Shown here: positions 33,577 to 45,593 of the stretch, in pieces
Position numbering within the stretch: the stretch's first letter is position 1
How the letters are laid out: every line of letters starts with the position of its first letter
DNA from: Cycas panzhihuaensis
Taxonomy: Eukaryota > Cycadophyta
DNA: 64,000 bases
Direction: 5' to 3'
NCBI GenBank assembly: GCA_023213395.1
Contig: CM041465.1
Location: forward strand, 248,751,741-248,815,740
Notes under the pieces: model-generated
What the model was told of the DNA's origin: nothing
Databases searched by the model: none
The model's input: the letters and a program-made list of their open reading frames with translations, nothing else
Program-made: the position numbers and the translations under genes

Positions 33577-33680
33577 TGGTATCAAAGCATGTAAAATTTA
33601 ACATGGTATCAGAACATACAAAATTTAATATGACTTTAGAGCATACAAAATTCAATATGGTATCAAAGCATATAATCCTT
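33577..33680 (+). repeat. 27-bp tandem array of primer-binding-site-like motifs
   Basis: Four units start at 33577, 33604, 33631 and 33658, exactly 27 bases apart. Units 1, 2 and 4 begin TGGTATCARARCAT and unit 3 TGACTTTAGAGCAT; each of the first three continues with an AAAATTYAA-type spacer. The motif is the tRNA-Met complement used as copia primer site. A weaker fifth copy (TTATTAGAGTTTG) precedes at about 33547. Confidence 0.85.
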
Positions 33681-33749
33681 TTTAGGTTTATTTTTGGATT
33701 CATTTATGTTGTGAAAATATGGAAGAAATAGTTTAGGAGCATTTATCTA

Positions 33750-34420
33750 AAACTTCTTTTTAAAGTAAAATGGTAATGACACACCATTACTACTACCAAT
33801 GTAACCTCTTATGAATCGTTCCTTATGGATGATAATAACTAACTCTTCAAATGTAATTGGTTGTGTTCTCTCAATTAGACATAAACTAGTTATAAAATAT
33901 GATAACCTTCATGTAAGATATTAAGTATGATGCTTGCAACCAATTTATCCTCTATTTTCTTACCTATTATAATCAATTGATCCCTTATCTCCTTTATCTT
34001 CTACAAATGACAATAGATAGGGTCATCTACAATCATTTTATATTAATTGATTAAATGCAATATTCTTGTCTCTATTTTAGTGTTATATAGGTCTTGAAGA
34101 GTTTGTCATGCATCCTTTGATGCAATCTTACCTTATAAATATATGATGACATCATTAATAAAAGATAGCTCAATAATTATTAATGACTCCTAATCACAAT
34201 TCTCCTAAGCATCAATATCTTTATTTATCACAACTGAGATAGATCAAGTGGAATTGGTTGTGGCATGAGTGACATTCACAACTAGCTTTGGTTTCTTTCC
34301 TTAAACAATCTTCATTAACATTTTGAGGACCAAAATATTATAAATTTTAAATTTTTATATTACATAATTTTTACCATTTAATTTGTGTGCATCCAGTAGA
34401 ACATAACTAATAATTTTAAT
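33750..34420 (-). pseudogene. F gag capsid region
   Basis: The minus strand shows UBN2-type gag in broken frames: RLHDLYNTKIETRILHLIN (34050-34110), DDPIYCHL and KIKEIRDQLI (33980-34030), then VISYYHP-type fragments. Upstream 34300-34400 has the start region. It lies between the F protease and A2, the expected order. 34421-34832 shows only AT-rich leader-like sequence. Confidence 0.65.
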
Positions 34421-34837
34421 GCCTAGCATTTTAAGAATTAATGCACATGATTAAGATTACAAGCATAAATTTATTAAAGAACTTAATGCCCATAAGGTCC
34501 TTTTACAAATTTTGAATACTAGAATAAAAATATGATAAAAAAATAAGATGTTGGAAGCAATAACTATAAAAAATAATCATCAAATAATTGAGAAATGATT
34601 TAGCTCCTTTCTGGAGTTTTAGTCCATTAAAGCATATGATTAGTGACTTAAATCATAAGGTGTGTATACAAAATAGATTAAAATACACTTTAATTTATAT
34701 AAACATTAGAGAAATAAAATATTAAAATAAATATTAATAAATCTATTATGAGCATTATGGGTTTTTGGTCACCATCACTGCCCAACTATCATTAAACATA
34801 ATCATGGGCCTCACACTATCAATTTTGAGGTGGTTGT

Positions 34838-35149
34838 TGAAGGAAGAATGGATCTAGGAGATAAATCACTCACATGCACACAATGGCAATGGAGAATGAA
34901 AAAGATGATGAAACAAGATATGAGAGCAAGCTTGGAGGTGAGAATGAATAATAACTCCTTCCTTGAGATTTTACCTTTTATTATTAAGGATGAGCATTAG
35001 GGTTAGGATTTTCCTGCCTAACGACATAAACCTGAAATTACATCTAAATGTATATAAAGTACATTTCATTAAGAGACTAATGCTAATAATATATCCTAAG
35101 GTCACATAATTAATCTACATAAATGACCTTGATACATTAACCTCTTTCA
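34838..35149 (-). repeat. A2 3' LTR
   Basis: Family-A LTR, beginning TGAAGGAAG and ending CTCTTTCA on the plus strand. AATAATAAAAGG carries the polyadenylation signal in sense. Confidence 0.95.
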
Positions 35150-35162
35150 ATCCCCCCCTTAA
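35150..35162 (-). other. A2 polypurine tract
   Basis: The minus strand reads AAGGGGGGGAT against the LTR, as in A1. Confidence 0.88.
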
Positions 35163-35589
35163 TGGTGGAAGGTCATTTTCAGAAAATCTATTCTATGAGG
35201 TCTTCATTTGAGCCTCATTATTATATTGAAATTCTAAATGACACTTTTGTTGGAAAACCCTCGTGGGGAATAAAAACCCACAAACTTTCTAAGATCTATA
35301 GCTCCTTTTATAAATCAAAATGGCTAAGGTGGCTCTTTGATATAGCCTGATAGCCAAGTAGTTTAAATGTGCAGCTTAATCTGCTAAGTCTCCATATACT
35401 GTTTAGTCATCCCCTATGCCCTTTTGGGTATTCACAGATTCTGATTTTTCAAAATAAGTACAACCCTTACCCTTCTGTGTCTGCATGGGGTTTTCACAAA
35501 GAGGATAGAGTAGAGACTTACTCTTATTCTTCCGCGCCCACAAGGGATTTTCATGAAGAGAATAGAGTATGATGATCTTATTGCCATCT

Positions 35590-36159
35590 TCTTTGATTAA
35601 TCGAAAATGGAGGCCCCAAGTAGAAACGCCTTGAGCTGTTCAAACTTCACCCTTTGCAGTAGTTTGGTGAAGATATCGACCACTTGATCTATTGTGGGAT
35701 AGTAATCTAATTGAATTGTGTCGTCATGAATAAGTTCCCTAATCTTGTGGACTTTCGTACCTATGTGTTTGGTACGATTGTGAAATACAGGATTTTTTGC
35801 CATACAGATTATTGATTGATTATCCACATGAAAACTAGTAGGACTTGTTTGGGTGATATTCAATGTTTCTAATAATTTTCTCAGCCATATCACCTTTTTA
35901 CTGGTCTCAGAAGCAACAATGTATTCATCTTAGCAGTTGAATCTGCAACTATCTTCTGTCCTCTGGATCTCCATGATATTGGTGTTGTTCCAAGAAGCGT
36001 TACATACCCAGACGTAGATCTTCCTCTATCTTTATCTCCTGCAAAGTCTAAGTTTGTGTATGCAAAAAGCTTGAAGTCTAAATTAGGTTCATATAATAGA
36101 CCATATTTGTTGGTCGTCTTAAGGTATCTCAACACTCACATTGCTGCCTGCCAATGATT
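35590..36159 (-). pseudogene. A2 RNase H
   Basis: Two open frames, 35890-36135 and 35597-35893, overlap at the junction and are shifted by one frameshift. The first has YLKTTNKYGLLYEP, FAYTNLDFAGD (the YxDxDxAGD motif with one Asp replaced by Asn) and TSGYVTLLG. The second has FHVDNQSIICMAKNP, HNRTKHIGTKVHKIRE and DIFTKLLQ, the complete end of copia RNase H. This part is missing in A1. A UTR with GAAAACCCC repeats follows to 35162. Confidence 0.92.
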
Positions 36160-37330
36160 CTAGTTAGGATTTGTCATGTAACGAGCAAGAATGCCAATAG
36201 AGTGTATAATATCTAGCATTGTATTGGTAGTGTAGATGAGACTACCTACAAGTTTCCTGTAGAGTGTTGTATCTGCCTCCCTAGTATCACCTTCAGCTGA
36301 GAGTTTGGTGTTAAGATCCATAAGTAACATCACTAGTTGAGCATCTTCTAACTGAAACTTAGTTAGAAGATCATTGATGTATTTTTCTTGGTAGAGGAAA
36401 ATTTTTCCATTGTTTTGTGTTACTTCAATTCCCAAGTAATATTTAATTAAACTAAGGTCAGACAATTTGAATGTTTTGTCAAGGTCCTTTTTCAGCTGGC
36501 TTATTACTTGTTCACTATTACAAGTTACTAGCATATCATCTGCAAAGATTATGAGATAAGTGACTTTATCCTTATGGCACTTGATGAACAACATTGTATT
36601 AATATCTTGATAGTCACAAATCTCGTATCCAAGTTGCCTCATCCTTTCAGATGACTTGGTAAACCAAGCGCAAGGGGCTTGTTTAAGGCCATACAAGGAC
36701 TTTCTGAGCCTACAAACCTTATGCTCTTGACCTTCGATCTCATATCCTTTTGGCTGAGCCATGTAAATTTCTTCTTCAAGATCTCCATTGAGAAATGTGG
36801 TCTTAATATTGAGTTGGTGGATTTTCTAACCCTGTTGAGCAGCCAAGACCATAAGAGTTCTAATTGTAAGCCACTTGGTTGTAGGTGCAAAGACTTCAAT
36901 ATAGTCGATGCCTTCCCTTTGTGTAAATCCTTTAACTACTAACCTTGCCTTGCATTTTTCAAGGGTGTCGTCTGATCTATATTTATTTTTAAACACCCAT
37001 TTATTTTAAACTACCTTTCTGCCAAGTGGTAGATCAACAAGCTCCCATGTATTGTTCTTCATAAGAGATTGGTACTCTTCGTTCATGGCATTTCTCCAAG
37101 TTGTATTCTTTACAGCTTCTTGGTACATTAAGCGCTCTTCATTAAGAGTAAGGTACAATTCTACTGGTTTAAGCTCAGTATATAATTATTCCTTCATCCT
37201 TGCTCTATGGGCACTTCAAGTGCCAGTTTTGCCCACCTCATCTGGTCGTATGTCCTTATTGAATTGGTAAGCTTCTCGAGATCCTCGAGTTGGGAATGAT
37301 GTCCTTATTCCCCCAACTTCTTAGTTCTTA
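36160..37330 (-). pseudogene. A2 reverse transcriptase
   Basis: The open frame 36160-36762 (200 codons) runs from MAQPKGYE through RKSLYGLKQAPCAW, the catalytic FADDML box (both Asp kept), YYLGIEVTQ, FQLEDA and LVGSLIYT to YMTNPN, where it stops at a codon that is also a stop in A1 (TAG here, TAA there). The upstream fingers part (LRTLMVLAAQQG, RLVVKGFTQREG, NKWVFKNKYRSD) continues to about 37140 in another frame. The Ser/Pro-rich linker 37140-37506 precedes it. Confidence 0.92.
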
Positions 37331-38520
37331 TCATGTTCGTTAAAATGATTATTTTGTGAGGAGGATGTTGATATGCCTGAGGAAGATGGTCCTTCTACCA
37401 CTATTTTATCTTTGTCAACTAAAGGTGGAAAGGATGGTTCTTCTATAATGGCTTTGCCTTTGTCAACTCTGTTATCTTCAAAAGATGGTGCTGGATGTGT
37501 ACTCATTTATTCAAAGTCACAACTTGTATCCTCCAAGGCTCTATTGTCAACTTCCAACATTTGGAGTAATTTATGTCTATCCCCCCCTCCAAATTTTAGA
37601 ATCTGAACATCATACGCGATAACATTATTGTAGCAGTGTGAGGGTACTATGGAGTCTAATTTAAGTAATTGATCCTCTGTCTCCACAAAAATGACATCTC
37701 TGGTAATGATGATTTTTCATTGTGAAGGTATAAAGACCTTATACCCTTTCTTATCCATAGGGTATCCAATAAAGATGCCTTTAAGTTCCCTTGGCTAGAG
37801 TTTATTTCGATCTGCAGCCAGAATATGGGCATAGCATGTAGAGCCAAAAATTCTAAAGTAGTGAACAATGGGAGCTTATCCTGACCACTTTTTATTAGGT
37901 GAGTGTACTTCCTTTGATGGGCTAACAACATTGATACAATAAACGGTTGTCCAGATTACTTCAACCCATATATAGGCAGGTACATTTTTATATATTAACA
38001 TAGCATGAGCTATGTTCATGATTGTCCTATTCATGTGCTCAGTAACTCCATTTTGTTGTGGGGTACCTGCTACTATTATTTGATGATTGATGCCTCAAAG
38101 GTAGCTTTCAAACTCATGTGAGGTATATTCACCACCATTATCAATTCGAAGACATTTGAGTTAATAACCTGACTCTTTTTCAGTGAGGGCTTTGAATTCC
38201 TTGAATATACGGAATGCTTCATCTTTCTTATATAGAAAAGCTACCCATACTTTTCTAGTGAAATCATCAATGAAAGAGATGTAATATAGCTTGTCCTTCA
38301 ATGAAGGAATGAGCATTGACATGCACAAATCAGAGTGTACCAATTATAATGGATGGCTTGATTTCCACTGACTTTTGGGAAAGAGTTGTTAATAAAATTT
38401 GGCAATGATACAAGCTTCACATTTAAAGGGCTTAGAGGAAAACTTTGGAAGGTTTGGAAGAGTATTAGAAAGATCTCTAAGTCTATCAATGTGAACCCGG
38501 CCAATACGAGCATGCCAAAA
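37331..38520 (-). pseudogene. A2 integrase and linker
   Basis: Frames 38161-38343 (MVHSDLCMSMLIPSLK, YYISFIDDFTRKVWVAFLYKKDEA) and 37656-37931 (C-terminal region) are the readable parts. The LRxDNGG block lies at 38130-38160 and the VPQQNGVTEHMNR block near 38020-38060, where the third catalytic position is present but the neighbouring Arg reads His. The Trp codon that is a stop at 775-777 in A1 is intact here (about 37950). The linker 37321-37506 is Ser/Asp-rich. Confidence 0.88.
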
Positions 38521-39210
38521 AGCTTCTGATGACAACGTTGGATGGGTTAAGATGGAATTAAATATAAATTCTTCATCAACATAAGGGCTTTGGGCACAAT
38601 GGGCTTCAGAAGATGGAGAGCTATTCAGTCAAAAGAGTTTGTTAGAGAGATGTCCAGTCAAAACCACCTGATTAGTTAGGAGGTGAATGACCTTAAGAGT
38701 CTGGTCATTTACAGTTACACTCAGATCAAATCCACGAGAAACAAGTGTGAATAAAGAGAGTAGGTTTTTTTTGAGATTGGGTATGTATAAGACATCAAGC
38801 AATGTAAAATCTTCTAAGCCTGGGAGTTTCAGGCGAATGTTGCTAATTTCTTCAATAGGTTATTATGATTTATCAACCATGTGAATAACTCCATGAATAT
38901 TTGAGTCAAATGTTTGATAAAGACTACGATTGCATGTCATATGTTGAGTTGCTCATGTGTCCATGATCCACTATCCATCGATTGAAGCCACACTATTGGC
39001 AATTCCAATAGGGCTTGCCATTGGTGAAGGGAATTCACAAGTGATATATCCACACCAAGCTTCAAAGTATCTCTTTGGTTGGTCAATAGCATTTGATGTT
39101 GAAGATCCCTCAATTCTTTGAATGTGTACTTATACAAAACCTGCACCACTAAAGGATTCTTCACAAGTTTCTTCAATATTATGAGCTCCATGTTTTGGTT
39201 GGAACTTGGC
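38521..39210 (-). pseudogene. A2 protease and pre-integrase region
   Basis: Around 38940-38970 the minus strand reads WIMDTxATQHMTCNRS, the DTGA active site with the Gly codon changed to a stop. Downstream are SNIHGVIHMV, the LRLPGLEDFTLLDVLYIPNL-type strand (38780-38840), and the pre-integrase part to 38521. The frame 38937-39191 belongs to a shifted reading of the spacer between knuckle and protease. Confidence 0.8.
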
Positions 39211-40200
39211 TAACTTATAAGTAGCAATTCTGCAATCTTTTACTAAGTGTCATTTACAGTTACACTAATCACACATAATGGTTTAATTACCAGTCCCTGA
39301 AGAAGTACTAGTTTAGCCTGACTGTCTTGCTCTTTGTTGAGGTGGCCCTTGGCCTTAAAACTGTTGAGGTTATGATTGAGGGTTTGATTGACCTTGTGGA
39401 TGATTTCCCATATTTCTTCCTCTTCCTCTTGCTCAGTTATTTCCTCTGCCACGAGAGGGACCTTGATTTTTTTTGTAGCAAACTTCTTCTTCTACCTCAA
39501 AGGCTGCATCTGGAAGAGAGTCAGAGGCTACAAGTTTGTATCAAAGGTCTTGTCAAATTCTATAAACTTCTCGGCAAGTGCTTTGAAGTTGAGTGTCTTC
39601 AATGTTCCACTAGATTGAAGACTTCCAAGTAAGTTTTTATAATCAGGGACATGTAAACATGACTAGATCAAAAATGCCTAAGTGATGCGTTGGGTCTTAA
39701 AGTCTTTATCAATTGCTTGTTTGATTGGTCGAAGGAGATTTATTGTCTCATGAGCTCATCTCTTCTGTATTTTTAATTTGTTCATTTTCAAAACAAGATG
39801 AACAAATTCTAAATCTAACTTTGTATCAAAGTTCTTTCTAAGAACCTCTAGGACATTCCAGGCTGTATCATGTTCCTCTTTGTTTATCAAGTTGTGTAAG
39901 GAGTGATCAATGACCAACAAAATTCCTGCACGAATATTTTCATCATCTATCTCCCATTATAGTTTATCTGCAACATCTGTAGGAGCTATTGGGGTGGATC
40001 CATTAGAAGTAGTTGTTGTAGTCGTTATTGATATGCTGGGTGTAGGTTGCAAGTGGGCTCTCCAAAGGCCTTCATACTTTGTAGCATTTTTAATTCCAGT
40101 GTACTATATATCCCAATTTTCTTTGTCTTTCAATATGTAGTTAACATTTTGCTTGAATTGAGATGACAAGGGGATGATAAAGAAGTAGAAGAGATGATAG
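39211..40200 (-). pseudogene. A2 gag and CCHC knuckle
   Basis: The knuckle is at about 39235-39285: C-D-stop-C, then H and C with the CX2CX4HX4C spacing, interrupted by two stops. The basic and Gln/Asn-rich stretch 39243-39452 precedes it. The capsid part to 40200 shows ATKYEGLWRAHLQ-type start, ENIRAGILLVIDHSL, TAWNVLEVLRKNFDTKLD, and KFIEFDKTFDTNL. Stops and frameshifts throughout. Plus-strand frames here are shadows. Confidence 0.8.
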
Positions 40201-42157
40201 AAGTATGTGCTATTAACACATGTGGCTAGTACACCTGGTGCAGCAGGGATGTAGAAATGATTGTTATGATGAGAAGCAAGCAATGATTAACTATTTTTCA
40301 ATAATTATATAAAAATTGAATATAAGTAATGATATAAGAATGAGGCCTAATGTAGAGCTGGCAAAGAGTGGTGATGTATCATGCCACTAACCTCTCACTT
40401 ATGTCCAAATGTAGGTGAGGTTTTGATGCCTAAGGCTTCTAGTATACGATTAGGGCCTTCACCCGCGATACCCACACCTGTGCTTGGTGATGAAATCTAA
40501 GTCACAGTAGAGCCCAGGTACTCCCAATCCTCACCCAATTCACCAATGAGTAGTTATATACCTCCTTTGAAGAGTCAAACAGTACTGTGTATCCCACGGC
40601 TATGACTGCTATGATGAATATTAGATCAGGTTAATTTTAATCTTGCATTAAGGTTTTCAGTTTTTCCATGTGGTTATCAGGATTATCCTTGATTGGAGGC
40701 TGTAGGTATGGCTAACCTGTCTCTCCACCACTATTCCGGTTAAGACCAGACCTAGTATGAAACTCACACCTCTATTAGGGCCTGGACTTCGGCCAACCTT
40801 GGTCTATTTCAACCAAGGCGAGTGTGTGCATAAGTCAAGAATTGGTAGGATAGATCATACAGATGAGATTCCTTTTAGGAATAGTGTAAGATATTTTCGT
40901 ATAACTGAAAATAGAAATAGAAACTTGCCAAATGTGCTTGCTTGCTTTATTGTTGTTGCTACTTTTATGATGCTTTATTGTTATTGCTGCTTTTATGATG
41001 TTTTATTGTTGTTGTTACTTTTGTGATACTTTATGCTATGTGTGCAAATAGAAAAGCATACTAGATTTAGCAGGGGAACCGGATGTTGCTTCCGATCCAA
41101 GGTTTCCCTTGCTTTAGTACAATGTTTCCAAATATGATTTTGGAAGTTTTAATACAAAAGCCACAATGGGCTAAAAAGAAGATCAACTTGCTGCTAAAAT
41201 GATGACTTTTCTAAATCTATATGCATGCTATTTTACCCTATTTTGTGATTTTTTCACAAAATTTATAAATAATGATAAATGGGTAAATTTTTAGAAATTA
41301 CAAATATGAAGGCCTAAATGATGAAATATGAACTTATGACATAAGGAAAAAGTGTTCATAATATCGTTTCTGATAGAGTTATGAAGTCATATTTTAGAAA
41401 AGGCATAAAAACTTTTCTGCCTGAAAAAGCACCAAAGTAAAATCATGTCAGATCAACTGTCTCAAAATCTAGACTTTAATATGTCAAAAGTTACATTTTG
41501 ACATGTACATTAACTTTCTCTTCTGTACCATCTACAAAATCTACTAAAAACTTACCTGAAATGCCCTTGCAAGGTCCTTTGTGGGGTTAAGTAGGCAAAA
41601 TCAGCAACCGTGAGAAAACTGCATAGATTTCACTAACTAGTGGATGAAATTTGATAAGATTTATCTTAAAATGATCTTAAGGCATAAATATATCAGATCC
41701 CTTAATAAAACTTTCAGATATTTAGCTTATAATTGAAGGATTTCATTAGGAAAAGTGCTTTAAATCACTTATCCACAAAATTTACCCTTTTTGTCACAGC
41801 CAAAACTCATTGTTTTAGGCTAAATCTGAAATTACTCCAGAAGACAAAAATGATCATTTGGTGAAGGCGACCTTGCATGCCAAATTTTATCAAATTCTGC
41901 GATGGTCAAATTTTTATGAAATTTTAGGCCTTTAATGCTTCTGGGATTGTTCCAGCAGCTAAATAGTTGAAAAACCTGTATTCTTCACCTCTGAATTTCT
42001 GCACACATGGACAAAACAGCAACATGCAAAATACTATAATTTTATGCTCTCAAAATATTTAAAAAATAAGGAATGCACTCTCAATACTTTACATTAAAGG
42101 TGAAAGAGAGGCAAAATGACTTCGTGCAAGTGGAATGGAGTGAATAGATCTCCTTCT
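40201..42157 (-). other. A2 leader, no gene seen
   Basis: About 2 kb between gag and primer site. The gag-proximal part (40370-40860) is less AT-rich and carries C-rich patches; the rest is AT-rich with poorly defined repeats such as GTTGTTGCTACTTTTATGATG (three degenerate copies, 40940-41020). The open frame 40757-41026 (+) is antisense to the element and ends in low-complexity Leu/Cys/Tyr sequence; I do not regard it as a gene. Confidence 0.6.
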
Positions 42158-42158
42158 A

Positions 42159-42170
42159 GCTCTGATACCA
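42159..42170 (-). other. A2 primer-binding site
   Basis: The minus strand reads TGGTATCAGAGC, an exact tRNA-Met complement, two bases inside the 5' LTR. Confidence 0.93.
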
Positions 42171-42172
42171 CA

Positions 42173-42484
42173 TGAAGCAATGATGGATATAGGAGATAAA
42201 TCACTCACATGTACACAATGGCAATGGAGAATGAAAAAGAAGATGAAACAAAATATGAGAGCAAGCTTGGAGGTGAGAATGAATAATGACTCTCTCCTTG
42301 AGATTTCACCTTTTATTATTGAGGGTGAGTATTAGGGTTAGGATTTTCTCACCTAATGACATGAACCTGAAATTACATCTAAATGCACATAAAGTACATT
42401 TCATTAAGAGACTAATGCTAATAATATATCCTAAGGTCACATAATTAATCTACACAAATAACCTTGATGCATTAACCTCTTTCA
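42173..42484 (-). repeat. A2 5' LTR
   Basis: 312 bases, TGAAGCAATG to CTCTTTCA, followed by GTTGT. Partner of 34838-35149. Confidence 0.95.
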
Positions 42485-42489
42485 GTTGT

Positions 42490-42927
42490 CTTTAAGTTAA
42501 TTTCTAATCCAAACTAATATTCAACCAATCTAGGACCCACCAATAATTTTAGTGAGAAAGAAATGAGTTTTTTTAAGTTTAAGGGCATGAAATAGGGTTT
42601 TGAAGCCTACTCCCTTTCTCTAGCTTTTTAGGATTTGTTTACACCAAATTTTCTCATACTTAATGTTGTCATCAGTGCCAAATGAGTATCAAATCTATTA
42701 GAAACAAACCCATAGGTAAAAATCCTACAAAAATTAGAGATTTAAAATGCCCAATGTGGTAAAAAATATCCCTATAATAGAACCAATGCCTTTTTCACTA
42801 CAAAAACCTTCATGTGTTTGCTTAAAGGTTACAAATATAAAAAATGAAGGTGTCCACAATTGAAACTATAAACTTACAAGTACATAAACATGATTAGATT
42901 CGAAATTTTCTTATAAAATTGACTATG
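42490..42927 (-). other. F leader
   Basis: AT-rich stretch between A2 and the F primer-binding site. No coding frame seen. It is assigned to F only by position. Confidence 0.6.
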
Positions 42928-42940
42928 GGATTTGATACCA
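42928..42940 (-). other. F primer-binding site
   Basis: The minus strand reads TGGTATCAAATCCC three bases inside the 5' LTR, a diverged tRNA-Met complement. Confidence 0.8.
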
Positions 42941-42943
42941 TAT

Positions 42944-43315
42944 TGGAAATTAAAGTGAAAAGAGTAAGAATCAAATAACAAAAGAAGAACACATTACACA
43001 ATGATATACAAGAATAAAATAATCTTGCATTAGATCAGAATGTATACAATAAGTTTTCATTAACCTATTTTCTTCCCATAATCAAATGAGAGTAAGATCA
43101 CTTCTCATAAATAATGAGAATGTGACAGAAAAGAATAAAAGGAAATAATAAATACAGCTCATGTATGCTCTTGCACAACAGAGACTATTGGTTGTGTATA
43201 CTCTTGAATGTGAGAGAAAATAATGGAAGTGTAAATCATGAGAGGACTTGCCTAATATGACTCATTAATCAACCCAAAATAAAGAATAAGTATGAATTGG
43301 ACATTATTGTTAATA
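42944..43315 (-). repeat. F 5' LTR
   Basis: 372 bases, starting TGGAAATTAA and ending TTAATA (CA decayed to TA), followed by AAGAA. Partner of 25396-25743. Confidence 0.87.
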
Positions 43316-43320
43316 AAGAA

Positions 43321-43760
43321 ACCCATCATATTCTTCCATAAATGGTCCTTATATGTCATATCAGTGATGAAACTTTTTAATTCTTCTATCTTTTCCTAAA
43401 GTTTATATAGGCAATCCTCTTCGATGCCAATAGCAACCTTTTTTTATTTATGTCTCTAATGAGGCATTGTCCATTTTCAAAGTGGACACCATTTTTTTTG
43501 TCAATTTAACTTATAAAAATTAATTTTTTGTTTATGCTTAATGCATATAACACATTGCTCATATATTTATCCTTATTGATTGAAATTTCACCTACACCTT
43601 TGATTGGCTGGGATGTTATCTCTAAGTGTAATGTTGTCCCCTATTGATTCACATGTTATAAAACTACTTGTGTTCATTTATCATATGACAAGTGGCTCTT
43701 AAATCAATGTACCAAGTCTTTTCGAAGTTATGTTGAGTTTGAGGAGCTACAACAAAAAGT
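43321..43760 (-). pseudogene. C protease and pre-integrase, N-terminal part
   Basis: The minus strand gives TWYIDLRATCHM (43690-43725), the DSGAT active-site region with DLRAT, followed by NISIN-type strands and MVSTLKMDNAS, IKKGCYWHRRGLPI (43410-43470), the start of pre-integrase. It continues, after skipping F, at 25390. No open frame. Confidence 0.78.
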
Positions 43761-44560
43761 TATTATTTGTCTTCAATGTATTGTATATCTATAATGTATC
43801 CTAAATTCTTTATTCTTTATTGATCATATTGTAGTTTTATATAGTAGCTTTTGAAATTTACAATTTTCCTATAATAACATCATTTTCTTAGTCATCTTTG
43901 TCCTCTAATGATTTTGGGATTCTCATCTCTGATCAAGAAGTTACTACCTTAAGTGTTTAGTTCCTCCATTTTCCATAAAAGAAAAGCTGCCTATTTGTCT
44001 TTGTATCAAGTTACATAAGCTCCAAAAATATCTCCACGTTTAATGTTTTAAATTACCTACTCATGTTACAATAATAAATCTTTAGGCTCATTAAAAACCA
44101 TGTTTCCTATCTTTCTAGCTAAAGTTAGACTATTAATGAAATCTTCATAGAATTTAGGCAATTTTTTTAGAGTAAAGACAATAAGTTTCTAGTTTGTAAC
44201 TATTTTATTGATCATTTTAAGCTATTTTATAGTTCCTTTGACTTGATTTAAATGATCAACTATAGCACCTTCCAACTTTAAACTATACAAGTGATTCTTA
44301 GCATTAAAATCTCAAGCATCATTTCTAGTTTCATATATGGCAATAATTGTACCCCATTCTTCTTTTATTATTTTTGCATCTTGTATATTCTCCATAAAAT
44401 TCCATCATATTAATAAATTAGCAAGTGTAAATGTTATGCTATCTACAACATCAAATGCTACTTAAAGTGTTATATCAGTGTCATGCTTTAGGGTGGTGCC
44501 TTTAATATGTCCCTAATAATCATTTAATATTAATAAATTTTTGATTTTATGTTTTCATTA
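43761..44560 (-). pseudogene. C gag capsid region
   Basis: Clear UBN2-type gag on the minus strand: AKIIKEEWGTIIAIYETRNDA (44320-44390), FNAKNHLYSLKLEGAIVDHLN (44240-44310), LPKFYEDFINSLTLARKIG (44110-44170). Stops split the frame. A knuckle was not found between 43760 and 43960, where sequence reads LLWKMEELNT and DENPKI. Confidence 0.85.
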
Positions 44561-45578
44561 ATCATAATTTTTGATACATATTAATCATTTGGTAAGTGCA
44601 CTAAGCATGTTTTTAGCCATTTTAGATTTATAAACATAGTAAGGTTAATCTTTAGGGCATATTATGGTTTCCCATAACATATAGCCCTAATAACACCATA
44701 CTTGTTCAAGTTACATTTATTGTTAAATGTTAATACTTGGTTACAAAATATGTTTAGAGCATAAAGGTTCTCAATACTCATCTCTAAACTAGATGCAAAG
44801 GTGTATATATTTACATGGTATTGCAAGCAAGCCAATTTTTTTGTCTCTGCAATGTTTTTTTTTTCACTTCTATCTATTGTTATTTATAACTAAATCACAA
44901 TATAAAGAAAAGAAAACATCAAAACAATACACAACAATAGGCTAAATAAGGACCCAAATAGGAAAATAAGAAGTTTTATTATCATATGAATATTAGAGAA
45001 AATGATTTGCATGATTGTGTATGGACTGGTACGACTCTACAGATTTGGAATAACCTAATGGATAAAACTATACTAATAATTTATGTTTCTAAGACATTAT
45101 TTTAGATCTATAGATAAAACTTGGTTCCAAAGTCTATGAAGAAATTTATGCTTGAAAAGACATACAACTAGTGATTAGGATTTTCTACTTCTTTGATTTA
45201 TTTTGGAGCATACAGACACAAAACTATGTTGAATTTAGTATTATCAAATTAATACTCTTAATGAGATCTAGCTTCTCTTAGAATCTTAATTCTTGATTCA
45301 TCTTTATGAATTTACATAATACAAAGGAAGAAATTAGTCATCCATTTGAATTTGGACTTTTTTTCTTTATCTTTTTGTTTAAAAAAAAGAAAAAAAAAAA
45401 AGAATAGGCACATTAGAATAAGATCTATGATTTGAGATAAATTTTATAAATTATCAGTGTAGTAGGTCTATACAAGTCCATACAACCTTAAAAAAACCTT
45501 AAAGATACTTGGATCACCTTTACTTTGTGAAGATCATCAAATAACCACACTCATATCATTCAAAATAAGAAAACCTTA
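44561..45578 (-). other. C leader, no gene seen
   Basis: AT-rich, includes a long A-run (45381-45402) and T-runs. No coherent frame. Confidence 0.6.
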
Positions 45579-45590
45579 CTCTTATACTAA
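45579..45590 (-). other. C primer-binding site
   Basis: The minus strand reads TTAGTATAAGAG, two differences from TTGGTATCAGAG, three bases inside the 5' LTR start TGAACATTT. Confidence 0.65.
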
Positions 45591-45593
45591 ATT

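Larger units (their letters stand above)
34838..42484 (-). mobile_element. Copia element A2, complete, TSD GTTGT
   Basis: 7647 bases with exact GTTGT duplications (34833-34837, 42485-42489), two 312-base LTRs (TG…CA), purine tract and tRNA-Met primer site. Order on the minus strand: leader of about 2 kb, gag, knuckle, protease, integrase, RT, RNase H. The LTRs differ at about 24 of 312 positions by eye, mostly transitions, so the copy is old. It is inserted in the leader/gag part of F. It keeps many Trp and Gln codons that are stops in A1, including a 200-codon RT frame. Confidence 0.95.
25396..43315 (-). mobile_element. Copia element F, itself carrying nested insertions
   Basis: Bounded by AAGAA duplications (25391-25395 and 43316-43320) and by LTRs of 348 and 372 bases. 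Internal fragments in minus-strand order: leader (42490-42927), gag (33750-34420), protease (33012-33240), integrase C-terminal part and linker (27251-27812), RT and RNase H (25744-27250). A2 (34838-42484) lies between leader and gag. The block 27815-33006 separates protease from the integrase remnant. The pre-integrase and integrase core are not found and were probably lost with that block. F sits in the pre-integrase region of C. Confidence 0.85.

Noticed and set aside
33577-33680. A CRISPR-like array
   Set aside because: The repeats are contiguous 27-bp units with no unique spacers, in a plant nuclear context, and match primer-binding sites.
40757-41026. 89-codon plus-strand frame in the A2 leader
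   Set aside because: Antisense to A2 and ends in low-complexity Leu/Tyr/Cys from a short repeat.
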